From NCBI GenBank assembly GCA_018873245.2, contig JAEMBT020000008.1, forward strand, positions 10,333,172-10,397,171: a stretch of DNA of 64,000 bases, given 5' to 3'. A program made the translations under genes and the position numbers. This document shows, one piece after another, positions 1 to 12,000 of this stretch. The notes under the pieces are model-generated. The model was not told the origin of the DNA. It saw nothing but the letters and a program-made list of their open reading frames with translations, and did no database searches. Origin of the DNA: Archegozetes longisetosus (taxonomy: Eukaryota > Arthropoda > Arachnida > Sarcoptiformes > Trhypochthoniidae). Each line of letters begins with the position of its first letter. Position 1 is the stretch's first letter.

Positions 1-22
1 ATTTGTTAACATTTTGATGTAG

Positions 23-2440
23 ATATGCGAAGGAATTATTATTCGCATTACTCCTCCTCTGATTTGGATCGAAATCGCTTCGGACACCATAACAGTATTG
101 CCCTATTATTCGACAGATATCTATCCTATCGGTTGGTGTCATAACAATGGACTTGAAGCCATCAAACTACTGACAAGCAACAAAAAGACAACTTCATCGG
201 CACAAGAATTGGATCCGATAAAAACTGAAGACGAAGACAGCAATTCATTGGCACCGGGCTCGCCATCAAGTATTTAAATAATAAATTATCTTTTTTATAG
301 AAATTGTTATGAATTAATTGAATTTTGTAGTACCATCACTGGTCCAGTGTAGCTCAAAGTCATGGTGTCCACGAATTTTTATAAACCATAAATGTTTTAC
401 TGGACCAGCTCTCTCAAAATCAAAGATCTGTGAATTACCTCAATATGTAGGACCGGGACCGATTACTTTAGTGTTACAAGAAGTGATTTCAAAGATTATA
501 CAAGTCGCTTATGTGCCCAATAGAGTATTAAATGAGTTGAGTTCAGTATCATTCCAAGAATTGCTTAAGAAGAAAAACATTAAAAAAGCAGATGAAATCA
601 CATTTAAAGTAATCATACTTTTGGTCATTAATTAAATAAGTTTTTCAATGTTTGAATAAATTAATTGATTTTTAGGCCAAGTATCAGAAGCGCACTTATC
701 GCGACGAAGTTTGGGTCGCAAGAAATGCAGATCAAGTCGAAGAATATTGTCGTTGTGTTTGTGGCCATCTTAAATGTTGCTATAACTTATTTTCTCCGTT
801 TCAGTACAGCGGTGACGACTGTCCCTCGAATTGTCGCGGTATTCAAATGATTCAGTTTTTATTTGATGAGTAAAATTGAATTTTATTAATATTTTTATTG
901 ATCAAAGGCTTAACGAAGTCGAACAAGTACTTGAAAAGAGCTGGTTATTATAGAGACAAAGCTCGACACAATAGATTAGCACAAAATAAAAAGAAAATGA
1001 CTTTATTGCCAAATGAATATAATGAGAATAACGAGAATAATGAGAATAACGAGAATAACGAGAATAACGAGAATAATGAGAATAATGAGAACAATGAGAA
1101 CAATGAAACTAATGAAACCAATGAAAATAATGGAACCAATGAAAATAATGGAACCAATGAAAATAATGAGAATGAAGACAATTCTGAACAAGTTAGTGGT
1201 AAAACTGAGCCAAAGAGTGAAGATTTGACCTCTTGTAAGTCTAAAACTTGTTGATTGATAAGTTATTTTTTAAACTATTTCAAACTTAAACTATATTTGC
1301 TTTAATTTATAGCTCAACAGAATGCAAACGATGGATCAAGTGATGAATCAACAAATAATGACAATATTCCGATTGATGCCAAAGAATTACAAAAACAACA
1401 ACAACAGAAACAGCAAAAAAATTCATCCAAAACTCAAACTTCAAAGAAGTCAAAAAATTCAAAGTCAAAACTGAAACGCAAGCGATCGCTAGTCGAAGAG
1501 GAAGAGGAGATAGAAGTCGATGAAAATGAAGACATCGATAATCCTCTTTATTGGTCGATAAGTGATGTTCACGAATATCTCAAAAAGAGTAACTGTTTTA
1601 TGTTTGCGCCAACTTTGAGAGAACATGTAAGTCATTTTTCACCTTTTTGAGGAAGAATTTGCAAAAATAGCTCAACTAAATTAGTTTTTCGCTTAATCTT
1701 AAGTGTTTTGTTCACTTTAAAGTTAGCTAACATTTCAAAAGTTCTGTTTCCTCAACTTTTTTCGGTTTTACATCTAATACATTAAATCTCATACGTCTCA
1801 AACATAGCTTTTTCTAATGAGTAGAAATTTGTTTTCGATACTGTTTTCAATTTTTACTTATTGAAAAATTTCAGATATTTGTGTTGCAAAAGGTTTGAAT
1901 TTTGTTATTGGAGAAGTAAAACCAAAATTTATTAAAACATCAACATATAATTGAGGAAAGATGTGCAAAGGCTGAGGTAGTTTTATAAACTAGTCAAAAA
2001 TAAAATTGGAAAGGCTGAGCATTTCTTTGTCTTTAGATCAATTATGACTTCAAAGTTGGGTTAGAAAATTGAATTTTCTAAGTTTAAGTTAAAAATGAAT
2101 TTGATTTGAATGGTTCCTTCAAAATGAAGTTTTTACTCAAAAAATGAATTACTTTACTCTAATTTTGAATGGTTATACTCCATCTTTTCTGTATTTAAGG
2201 CAATTATTAGTTTTTGTGTTAAAACTATTAAAACTACTTTTAATTAACAACTTTTTACTATTGAATGTGCAGGAAGTGGACGGTGCGGCTCTTCTACTGC
2301 TGGATTATACGACAATAACAAGTTTGTTATATTCCGGATATACGCGTCAATATCAGATTGCGGACGCGTCAAAATTGTCCGCTTTAGTCGAATCACTTCG
2401 ACATAAGTGGTCACGAATTGCTAAACGATTCAAAAAATAA
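23..2440 (+). CDS. Sfmbt: Sfmbt-like Polycomb protein, 3' part (MBT end, SLED, SAM)
   Basis: The window opens inside this gene. Reconstructed exons are <23-269, 331-608, 676-838, 908-1234, 1313-1626 and 2273-2440; phases agree at every junction and give 498 residues to the TAA. The first exon carries the end of an MBT repeat ([16 protein letters not shown]). Exons 2-4 encode the SLED domain typical of Sfmbt/SCML proteins ([20 protein letters not shown], then a Cys-rich [16 protein letters not shown] stretch). A low-complexity Glu/Asn linker and a basic, Gln-rich segment follow. The last two exons form the C-terminal SAM domain (begins [13 protein letters not shown], continues [10 protein letters not shown]). 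Sfmbt family proteins are known to bind methylated histone tails through MBT repeats and to work with Pho/YY1 in the PhoRC complex in the nucleus. The combination MBT-SLED-SAM is what separates Sfmbt from L(3)mbt. The 5' end and the upstream MBT repeats lie outside the window. Confidence 0.93.
1017..1170 (+). repeat. In-frame 9-base minisatellite coding for (Glu-Asn-Asn)n
   Basis: Inside exon 4 of Sfmbt, units of the type GAGAATAAC/GAGAATAAT repeat about a dozen times in phase, then degrade into ACC-containing variants that code Glu-Thr-Asn and Gly-Thr-Asn. The repeat is a multiple of three, so length changes keep the frame. Other frames of this stretch read as long Ser/Leu/Phe or Ile/Val tracts; those are shadows. 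Confidence 0.95.
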
Positions 2441-3316
2441 TTTAACTGCACACTAGTTTTGCCCTCGATTTCTTCTAATTCCTATTAAATAGATTATAAC
2501 TTATATACATATATATATATATTTAGTGAAATTTTTCACAAACTAATATTCAATTTCGAGAATTAGGCGACAAATCATTAGTTGCACTGATTGTAAATCT
2601 CATTAGATTAGAGAATATGTTTATTGTTTTCACTTTTGTCACAGTATTTATCGTGCAATTCAATTATAGTTTAATTTCTCATTCATTAACAAGATTAAAT
2701 TATCGATAATTGTAATCAAAGTAAAATTTATAGATAAATCACTAAAATAATTGAGAAAAATAAAGTCAAAAATGTTGTATATGAATAAAACGGTAAAATC
2801 TCTGGTCAAAATCAACTAAAGATTGATAGCACGCAAAGGATTTTCAGTAAGATCTGATTGGAGTAGATTTTTTGCTAATTATATTTAGATCTGAAAACTT
2901 CTCGTGCGACAAAAATATAAGTTGGAAAAGAACTAATCTAATAGCTGTACCATTAAATGGATAACATTGAAATTAATAGATAGTGTGGGATCGTTTGGTG
3001 GGTCAAGCAAATTATTTGGAAGTTATGTATTCGCATAAAACAGTTGATTGCCCTTCAAAAGTACGCGTCATTCTTAAGAAAAACCGGTTTTCTCTTCGTT
3101 GTAAGCCTATAAAACTCCATTTCGGGATAAGACTTATGCCATTTTTGTATTGTGTCATACATCAAATCATTATTTAACTTAATTTTAAATTTACTATTTA
3201 TTAATTTCTCATTTGTTTCAAACTAATAATGGGTAAGGAATCGATCACTTGATCAATCTTTTGTATAGCTTTTGATCAATTTATGGAATATTTGAGTTTA
3301 AGAGTAATTGAAAGTT
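2441..3316. other. Intergenic, 3' flank of Sfmbt
   Basis: AT-rich spacer with a short (TA)n run near 2510-2522. Apart from AATAAA-like sequences that could serve as polyadenylation signals, I see no gene or repeat here. Confidence 0.6.
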
Positions 3317-4050
3317 ATGGATATTGAAAGACTAATCAGTTTTATGTTAATTTGTTTAGACATAAAACTGATAATTGGCTTAGTATTGATCGGTTTGGCC
3401 TCAGCCGATATGATGCGAAAGTCTATTGTGTTCGACCCTAAGACACCAAAGGTTTTCTATTGCCCACAAGAGAAACCAATTGATATGTCAAAAATGATAG
3501 TGAAAGCGATTCCGTTGGAGAAGTTATGCGAATACGGAGCTAATGGTGTGCCTAAAAAGGCTAAATCTGATTGTTACAACGATATCGATGAAAGTGAATA
3601 TGCCTGCGCTGAGAAACAACGCATTGAGGTCTCAATCAATTATTTTAAAAATAAATCATTTATAGAGTTAAAACTTATTAATCTGTAATCTGAAGTTCTA
3701 TTCACCCAAAATTGGGAAAGACAAATAACTGAATGAGATTACATTGAACTAAGTTTTCAAAACGTTTTCCGATTGAAAACTTCTTTGTTCTTGAAAGCAC
3801 TTATAGTTGGAAAACAAACTAGAATTTAGAAGATTCAAAACTTGATCTCCTATCGACTAATTTTGATATATGAACTTATAAAAGCGGAGTCGAGCCTTAA
3901 CTGATTATCTGTTATCTTATCTTATAGATGCGAATCAATCCTCCTAATGACACGGACGCCACCACAACGGTGATTCCGACACCAGATGCACCGCAACACA
4001 TCAAAGCCAATAAAAAGAGCACTAAACCTAAACAAAACAAGAAATTGTAA
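3317..4050 (+). CDS. Small secreted protein, unrecognised
   Basis: Two exons, 3317-3628 and 3928-4050, join in phase 0 (GAG then ATG) and end at TAA. The product is about 144 residues if the ATG at 3317 is used; the ATG at 3344 would give a cleaner signal peptide (a hydrophobic run ending GLASA before DMMRKS). The mature part is short, with four cysteines (contexts FYC, KLC, SDC, YAC), and a basic Lys/Asn tail follows a Thr/Pro-rich stretch. I do not recognise the family. The signal sequence, spaced cysteines and consensus splice sites (GTCTCA donor, TTATAG acceptor) argue that it is real and secreted. An upstream 5' exon is possible. The phase-0 splice is inferred, not proven. Confidence 0.55.
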
Positions 4051-4483
4051 TCTCACGTTCATTAACATGAGATCAACCCTTGGCAGCTATTGATTCAAGT
4101 CGTTTATGATTAAGTAAACACATAAATACCATATGAAAGAAAGCTTAGCTTTGGTTTATATTAAACTGTCTTATTTCTTATTCTTAACTCTTTAATATTT
4201 TACTTTTTATACCTAAATTTTTCAAAACTGTATTCGTTTAAACTTTTTTTTATTAATTACATAAACCTAAATACCAGTGATTCAAATAAACATTTTTGAA
4301 TTTCATGTCAAACACTATTAGGACTAAACTTTCAATTGATTTAGTACTGAAAGTTTGATAATTAACAACTACCATAATTCAAATTTTTTGAATGCATCAT
4401 TAAAATGCGAAATTGATTAACTATACGCTTGAACGCAATTATAGTCATATAAAAATACCAAAAATACTAAATCAAACTCCAAC
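4051..4483. other. Intergenic between convergent genes
   Basis: Short AT-rich spacer between the secreted-protein gene and the 3' end of HSD17B10. No gene or repeat seen. Confidence 0.6.
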
Positions 4484-5787
4484 TCATGGCTGCATACGAA
4501 GAGCGCCGTCCAATCGAATGACTTCCCCATTAATCATAGGATTTTCAATAATAGCTTGGACTAAATGAGCATATTCGTCAACATTGCCTTCAAGTTACAG
4601 TAAAAATCATAACTAAGTAAAAAACTTGTCGATAAGTAGTTTAGTTAATAGTTTACCTAATCTTGAAGGACACGGAACAGTTGAAGCAAGATTTTTGCGA
4701 ACGGTTTCTGGCAATTGAGCCAATAATGGAGTATCGAAAAGCCCGGGTGCTATTGTTACGCATCTGATACCTTCAAGCGCTAAATCACGCGCAATCGGAA
4801 GAGTCATCCCTACTATAGCTCCTTTGCTGGCAGAATATGCCACTTGACCTTTGATTGGAGAAAGAATTAACTCATTGACTCGTTTTCATATAAAACAAAA
4901 TCAAATCAAAAACTTGTATAACTTGAGCCAAATTTTCAGCATCAAAGCTGAAAAACACTTTTAAAGCTACTAACCATCTCATAAAAGGAAAGTTTATTTT
5001 ATTGTTGAAAATATAGTCATGATTTTAAATACCTATTTGTCCTTCAAAGGCCGCAACAGAAGCCGTATTAATGAGAATTCCTCTCAAATCATTGGTTCGT
5101 TCGTTTTGTCCGATGAGACCGACTGCCAATCGGTTGACATTAAAGGTTCCGACTGTGTTCACTTCGATAACTCGCTTAAACTCATCCAAAGGGTGGACTA
5201 TTTTCCGCTTAAAATCATAAACACGTTTTGGAATACCAATACCTTTAAGAACCAGAAAATCAAAAACAAACTTGAAAATCAAACTACCAATAAAACAAAA
5301 ACCAAAACTCGATGAAAATCAAATGTTAAGCAAAAAACTATATAAAAAAAAGCTATGAAAAAGCAAATCATAAGACAAAAAATTGAATTAAAGATAAAGA
5401 CTTTAACAGAAAAAGCAAAAAATCAGATCAAAGATAAGATAATATCTAGAGACCGGCACAATTGACAACCGCATCTAATCGTCCGAACTCTTGCGCGCAC
5501 TTCTTCAAAGCGTTGCTGACATCCTCTTCGCTGACAACGTTTCCGTTAACCGCAACCACATTCTTAGCCTCAAACTTGTCCTTGAAGTTGATGTCGAAAG
5601 CGATGACACCTTTGGCTCCTTCGCGTATAAGTCTCTCAACTGTGGCGCGACCCAAACCTTAAGACAGCAAATAAGATTACCATTAATTCAAACTGTGGAT
5701 CAATTCAACTAATGTGATCAATGGCTGACCAGAGGCTCCACCGGTCACAAATGCAACTAAACCCTTAACGCTATTAAGTGTTGACAT
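4484..5787 (-). CDS. HSD17B10: 3-hydroxyacyl-CoA dehydrogenase type 2 (HSD17B10/MRPP2)
   Basis: Five exons on the minus strand, 5787-5730, 5657-5454, 5242-5033, 4848-4657 and 4587-4484, give 255 residues, close to the family's roughly 255-261. It is a classical short-chain dehydrogenase: the N-terminal Rossmann motif TGGASGLG (split across exons 1 and 2), NCAG, the catalytic Ser in [11 protein letters not shown], and the YSASK catalytic Tyr/Lys pair in exon 4. The C-terminus ends [14 protein letters not shown], characteristic of this enzyme. In mitochondria the family oxidises 2-methyl-3-hydroxybutyryl-CoA in isoleucine breakdown and also serves as the MRPP2 scaffold of mitochondrial RNase P and the m1R9 tRNA methyltransferase. 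All four introns are phase 1 and interrupt Gly codons. The start at 5787 matches the usual short N-terminus ahead of the Rossmann fold. Confidence 0.95.
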
Positions 5788-7136
5788 TATTTTCGATAAC
5801 GCTTTTTGAATAGTTCTGTCTTTTACTTGGCTCAAATTTTCTGATATTCCGTTAGTTTAATGAATTATTTTTATCCAAACTCCAATTGCTTTTTGTGTTT
5901 TATTTGAATTTGACTTTGTACTTGATCTGTTTTTCTGATACAATACCTTCTAATAAATACTTTTAAATCGTGTTGATAAGTACTGGATAACACGTGATTT
6001 GGGTTCAGATTTTATACGACGGCTAATAACACTTATGAGAAATTTCACTTATTAGCACTAAATAGCACTAATAAGTCAACTTAAGTTTCGATTTTGTGAT
6101 CAATCCATGAACAGTAACCGCTACTTTACAAAACACTATTTATAACTAGTTTACAAAAACATCACTAAAAGCTGAATCAATGAACGATTATTTCAATTAA
6201 TAAACATTTTTGGTGAGATTTGAGAACTTTTTTCTAAGTGTTAAAACAGTTAACAGAGTGGAAAACTCTTAATGGCATTCTTCCAATATGTGATCTAGCA
6301 AACTTTTTATATTCCAGTATGTGATCTGTTATACTTTCTAAACTTTAACATGCAATATGACATTACATGAATAATAAATAACCTGATAACAGTTTTTCAA
6401 TCATCATTAATAACCTATTCATTAGTTAAATTATTGAATTTATACCCAGTCTTAACGTTTGCTAGTTAATTAACATAAAAATGTTAGCTCAAAATTTTTA
6501 CCAAATTATATCAACTGAGAAAACAACTATTTAATTTCTTAAAGATTATAAACTTTTGCCATCAGATCGTCAGGAAATTGCACGAAACTACTCCAGAATT
6601 ACTGTCCCGATGTTTGATATCCGGCGGCGTTCAGTTAACCCGCAAGATAATACTTTTATGTGCCTAATCGAAGATAATGGCCAATTTTTTAAAGATTTCT
6701 TAAATAACGTTTTTAATTAAATTTCTTTTTCAATAAATTCAAACTCGAATCTGATTTAGTTCTGGCTTTTTTCGATCATATATTAGTCATATTAAGTTCA
6801 GATCACATATTAGAAGAAAATCCAAAGATTCTCTAAAACCAAGCAAATATTTAATCATATTCTCAATCAATGAATGTTTTTTTATCGCATCTCAAAGGCT
6901 TATACTTATGTTTGACGCGAATAAAAAATAAAAATTTGTCGACAATTAAAACTTGTTTTAATTTCAAATTGGACTACTAAAGCAATAAATATTTACATCA
7001 AATAATTTTGAATTTAACCAAATTTTGAACACAAAAATCCAAAACTAATTAACAATTTATTGAGTCAATTACTTAGAGGACTAAGAAATCTAATCAATTA
7101 ATGAGAAGAGTTGCTAAATATAGATTTTAATTAGGC
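5788..7136. other. Intergenic upstream of HSD17B10
   Basis: AT-rich spacer holding the HSD17B10 promoter region and the 3' flank of NDUFA1. The only coding-like island is the possible exon at 6545-6720. Confidence 0.5.
6545..6720 (+). other. Possible isolated terminal exon, unrecognised
   Basis: After a good acceptor (TTTCTTAAAG) an open frame of 57 codons runs to TAA at 6720, with balanced composition including RITVPMFDIRRRSVNP and a following FMCLIEDNGQFF. The base composition is less AT-rich than its surroundings and the residues are protein-like. I cannot find a partner exon upstream and cannot name the family. It may be the last exon of a gene whose other exons I missed, or a decayed fragment. 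Confidence 0.3.
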
Positions 7137-7558
7137 TTAAATTTTTTTATAATCTTGGAATCTAGTCTGAGGCTCATCTTCATCGGGAATGGCATCCAAT
7201 CCGATGGTGTAGTGATGGTTTGCAGCCCATCGCATTCGTAATACAGTATCAGCTATTCGTTGATCGCGTCTTGTCCACTGATCGGATGGTTCGTCGTATG
7301 GTCTTCGCATCATTGGTGTCCCCCACGATAGCCAATGACAAACCTTTTATTTTATATCGATTTTGTTAATTACTTCAAATCATAAGTTATTATATGAGTT
7401 ATGATTTAATTGTTTGTTCCACTTATGTATTGGTTATTTCAATATTGATTTAAGTATGAATTTTAAGTGTTTAAACTAATTGTTACCATTGGTCCTATCT
7501 CCATGAGGGAGAAACAGATGCCCATGGCTGCCATCGATGGCAGGATTTCGTACCACAT
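7137..7558 (-). CDS. NDUFA1: NADH dehydrogenase 1 alpha subcomplex subunit 1 (NDUFA1/MWFE)
   Basis: Two exons, 7558-7487 and 7343-7137, join in phase 0 and give 92 residues. The protein begins MWYEILPSMAAMG, matching the MWFEILP start that gives the subunit its name, followed by the single transmembrane segment. After it come the basic RRDQRIAD stretch and GLDAIPDEDE near the C-terminus, as in arthropod members. It is an accessory membrane-arm subunit of respiratory complex I in the inner mitochondrial membrane. It is slightly longer than the vertebrate protein (about 70) but in the arthropod range. Both exons are short, so simple ORF listing would miss it. The call rests on the N-terminal signature and the overall plan. 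Confidence 0.85.
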
Positions 7559-9098
7559 ATTTTAGTAATTATTTTATTATTAAATTATAATCTAAATTAA
7601 ACCAAATCAAATAAATGGCCACCAAAACACTAGTACTCTTTAAAACTACTCACACAACACACTTACTGTTAGGTTGAAATTTTGGACCTTTTCACTTACT
7701 TTACTTGCAATGATGCAAGTATAAAAAGACATTAATCGTTCTACACTTATAGTCGATATACTTTTCAATAAAAAAGTTGTATAAAGTACGTTTCTTTATT
7801 ACTTACTGTTTCTAAAATTTTTATAATGAACTGACAATTGTGAGATTTTTTTTAAAAACTTGTTAACTTTGATTAAACTTCAATAAAGTTATTAAAATCA
7901 GAGCTTAAACTCTTACGGGTGTTCTGAGTTAATATCCAATCTGATCACTTCCCTGTTAGTCGTTGAACTCTCAATATTTTAGATCAAGTGTGCCAGTCCT
8001 GAGGCAATGCTTTCAATACAAGAAAGTTTACAACAAAATAATCGACAAAGTATATCGAAATCTAGACAATAGTGAATGCCTAATCGTTGTCCTTGTGTAA
8101 CTTTATGGCCAAAAGTTTGGGGTAAGACTGCAGATAAAGAAGTGTTGGAAAAACCAACATTTATAGTAACACAACAGATGCCTTATTTTAGGGGATCCCA
8201 AGTTAGAGGTGTAGTCATACTTGGATTGTTTTGACTGATTAGACTGATAAACGAATCACATTAAAATTTGCGATTTTGTTTACCTAGGCCAAGTTCTTGG
8301 AGTGGATGTGATTCTTGTTTTTGAAGTCGTATAGGAGAACGAAAAACTACTTATTCAGAAATTTATGATATTAGCAAAAGCTTAATGAGACACCAGTAAA
8401 ATAGACGAAACTCAATCTTAAAGAACCTTAAAACTATGTTAAAATTTTTATCTTAAGAATTTTTAAAGTTTGAATTGTATTAGTTGTAAAAATTGTTATT
8501 CTTTATCATCGATTAAATATATTGGTCGTATGACTAAAAAAGTACTGAAACAAATAACTAATTGAAGGATTTTTAACTATTATCAAACTTTCATCAGCTG
8601 CATCATTGAATCGAAGGACTTTTGAATGTAGATCAGAAATTAGAATAATTAAATAAAACAAAATTAAATACATATTCAATTTTCAAACCGTATAGTTATG
8701 AATTATTTATTTCAAACTTTCATATGAATTAAGATCACAAGAACTAGACGTAAAAATAGTTTTTAAAGTCATATTTCGCTTATTTTCATTGAAAACACTT
8801 TCTTTAGCAAAAATTATCAAATAAATTCAATAATTATCTTGGATTCAATAATAAAAATGTTAGTTTAGTAGCGAATTATAGATAATAATTAGAGAAATAA
8901 ATATCACCTAAAAATTGAGAATAATTGCATTCAATTTGGAGAGAAACAGAAAATTTAGCTCAAAGTATGAGATAATACAGTATATAATTACTTATAATTT
9001 GAGTAAAATGCGAATCATATCAGAAGTACTTAAACTCATTTTTCAAATATTCGGCCGATAAGGTTTGAATTTCTAAAAAATTTAAATTAAATTAACGC
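7559..9098. other. Intergenic, NDUFA1 promoter side and UBA1 3' flank
   Basis: AT-rich. A 52-codon open frame at 8076-8234 (+), starting MPNRCPCVTLWPKVW, is the only coding-like stretch and has no recognisable family or support. Otherwise nothing seen. Confidence 0.5.
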
Positions 9099-12000
9099 CT
9101 ATTGGGTCAAGATGTAACGAACGTAAGGAACTTCCACATCGTCTCCATTCTCGTCATTGCAGCACAGCTCGAATACAAGAGATCGAACCCAGGGATCGAT
9201 TTTCTTCTTCGAAACACGTTTAACGACTTCAGTCATTCTGTTCAATAGAGAAAGGCTTTGAGTAAAGGAATTGAGTTGAGAAAAAATTAAAGGTGAAGTG
9301 AAACTGACTTGAGATCCAATCTTTCGTCCCTTTTGTCTTTGCTCATGAAGAACGAGTACAACATGCTAACACCTTGTGACAACATTGTTATCTCCAGATT
9401 ATGCTTTTCCTTAAATTACAAATTTAAATATAATTAGATCATTCACTAAATTCATTTCAATTCAGGTTTACTTTGAAATAATTAATGAATTCCTTAAGAG
9501 TGATGTCTCCCTGGACTTCGAAACGATCCCAAATCGAGAATTCTTGGTCATAATATTTTAGTTTTGGTGCCGGCATCGGCTCTGAAAAGCCGAAGAAAGG
9601 GAGAGCTAGGTTTACAAAACCATTCTTGAAGGGTTCTAACTTGTTGTGTCCCTGAACTAACTGTAGATAAAAACAAAAAATAATTAAAAATAAATATCAA
9701 CTAAAACAACAAAACACAGAACAATAATACAAACCTTATATAACTCCAAACAGACTAAACCAGTGACCAAGGATGTTGTTGTAGCGATCGCAGGTATTAT
9801 TCTTCCAGCAATTAATTTACTCTTATGTCTGTCGGCGGGTGCGATGTCATAGTTTTCTGCTCTTAGATTAGAGGCTGCGACGATGAAATCCATGTGAAAG
9901 TTATTGTCGTCATCTTTCTCAAAATCAATTGGACTTATGACGACTTGCAGTTCACTTGGTTTTGGGAGCTCGTTCTGTAGCTGGTTGAGTCGATCAACAT
10001 CTGCCAGTCCACTGTCATTATTCAAATCAGAATCATTTACAGCTATTTTTACGCCTATGATGGCAGAAACAGGTAATCGAAGAACAGATTCATTAGAAAA
10101 ATAGATACATGAAATCAACCAGAAAACAAATAGACAAAACGTATAGAAAGACAAATTCTTCGAATATATTGATTTCTTACCAGACTTGGGGACAAATTTT
10201 GGTACATTCAGCGATGAGACGTATTCCTTAATCTTTTGTCGGTCATTATTTTGAGGCAAATTGTACATAAAAGCTCTTAAATTAGCAGCCGATACGACAT
10301 AATCCAAATGTGTATCATTATTAGGATCAAATTCAAGTGGATGGGGACATCGTTTTGGTCCCGACCAAAACGGGGCGCCTGAAGATGTCAACTGATCTTT
10401 AGGGAAATTATACAAAAGTTGCTGTATTTGGTTATTGTACTGCTCTTCAAAGTAAAATCGCGCCCATTTTATACAGTCTTCGAACGAATTAGGTCTGTCA
10501 TCGACAAGGACTCTCTTCACCGATTCTAGTACTTCTAACGGCTGATTACCGGCCATTTTCAGAGTACGCTCCATGAATTTCGAGTCACTAAATACAAATT
10601 TAATTAAAAACTAATTTCATTTAAGACCTTATTTGTTTATACTTCAAGTATTGATAGGCGTTATCCGCGTTCTGCTTAAACAGTCCCTCGAAATCATCTC
10701 TAGCCCATTGAAGCGTGTGTTCGATAGCATTGGGAAAGTTCTTAAGCGTACAAATAGGAATGGATTTTTCTGGTGGGTCTTGTGATGAAGAATAGGATTC
10801 TGTGAGATATGGCAGAACGACTTGAACGTTGCCCTTTGTGCCTATTAATCAAAAGCAAACTCCAATAAAATAAGAACAATTAAAACATTTCAGATATAGA
10901 TACGGACCTAGAGTTCCGGATTCGAGTAATGGTTTCCTATAATAAACACATTTTCTATCCATATAAATACGTGCGTCAACATTGTCGAGAGCATTAGCCA
11001 CACCTTCAAGTCTCTCAAAGAATACGTCATCGTATATTTTCTCCGAATCCGGTCCTACCCGATTCTGATGTGCCACTATGTTGATCGTTGGATTCATATT
11101 TTTGACCGCATTAGCAGCTGTGTCGGCCTTGTGTTTACCAACATCTGCTGGTCGGAACAGAAATTGTCGATTAAGATTAGATCGTTCTATAATATCCATG
11201 TCTGTGATCCAGATGGCACCGTTTTGACCAGTGGCCAAACCCATCATTGCAAAGTTCTTTAGGAGTTCACAACCTATAGCTCCAGCCCCGACCTGTCAGT
11301 CAAACGAGAAGTTGAGTTATCAACAGATTGAATAATCAATTATTTAGTTATGCTTTAATAATTGTAGTAAACTGTTTTAGTTATTTTTGTATTTAATAAT
11401 CATTTGAGTTATGCTTCAATTAACTATGAGTGAACAATTCATGAAAATTTCAAATAATGTAAAATATGTAGTTACCAGAAAATACTTCAAATTGGCCAAC
11501 TTTTCCTGAAAAGATTTTCCAAATACAGCGATTTGAGCGTCATATCTACTATTAGTCGGCTGCGCATCTTCTTCTTTCGGGTAATTTTCTTTCTCTAGTG
11601 GTAGGCATTCGAGAGCATCAAGATAAAACCACTGATAAATAGGATTGAACTTTCCAGAACAGGCTTTCATTAATTCTTGTGCAGCACAGCCTCCAATCAC
11701 AGCATTCATTGGCGCAATACTACCACGAGATAGATATGAAAATAATCTAATTAGATTTTCGTCCAAATCGATTTCTAATTTGCGTTCGGTAGCGATTTGA
11801 TCGACAATCTGACGAATTTCTGTAGCATCGCTTTCATTCCAAGAAACTGGAAGTCTATTATGGCGTTCGAAGAATTGATGAAGGGATTGATACGCTAAAT
11901 GTAATTGTGGTGGTCTATCCATTTTAGCGAAGTCGGAAATCAAGAACTCGGGCGAAAGTAACGACTCCTTTAATGATTTCTAAACAGAATTGGGCAAATT

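Noticed and set aside
2983-3177. 64-codon open frame before the secreted-protein gene
   Set aside because: It starts at GTG rather than ATG, has no recognisable motif and no splice link that improves the neighbouring gene.
5019-5712. Plus-strand frames overlapping HSD17B10 exons
   Set aside because: Antisense to clear dehydrogenase exons, with lysine- or serine-rich nonsense sequence.
8076-8234. 52-residue open frame starting MPNRCPCVTLW
   Set aside because: Length is within chance range for the region, and there is no family, splice partner or repeat context.
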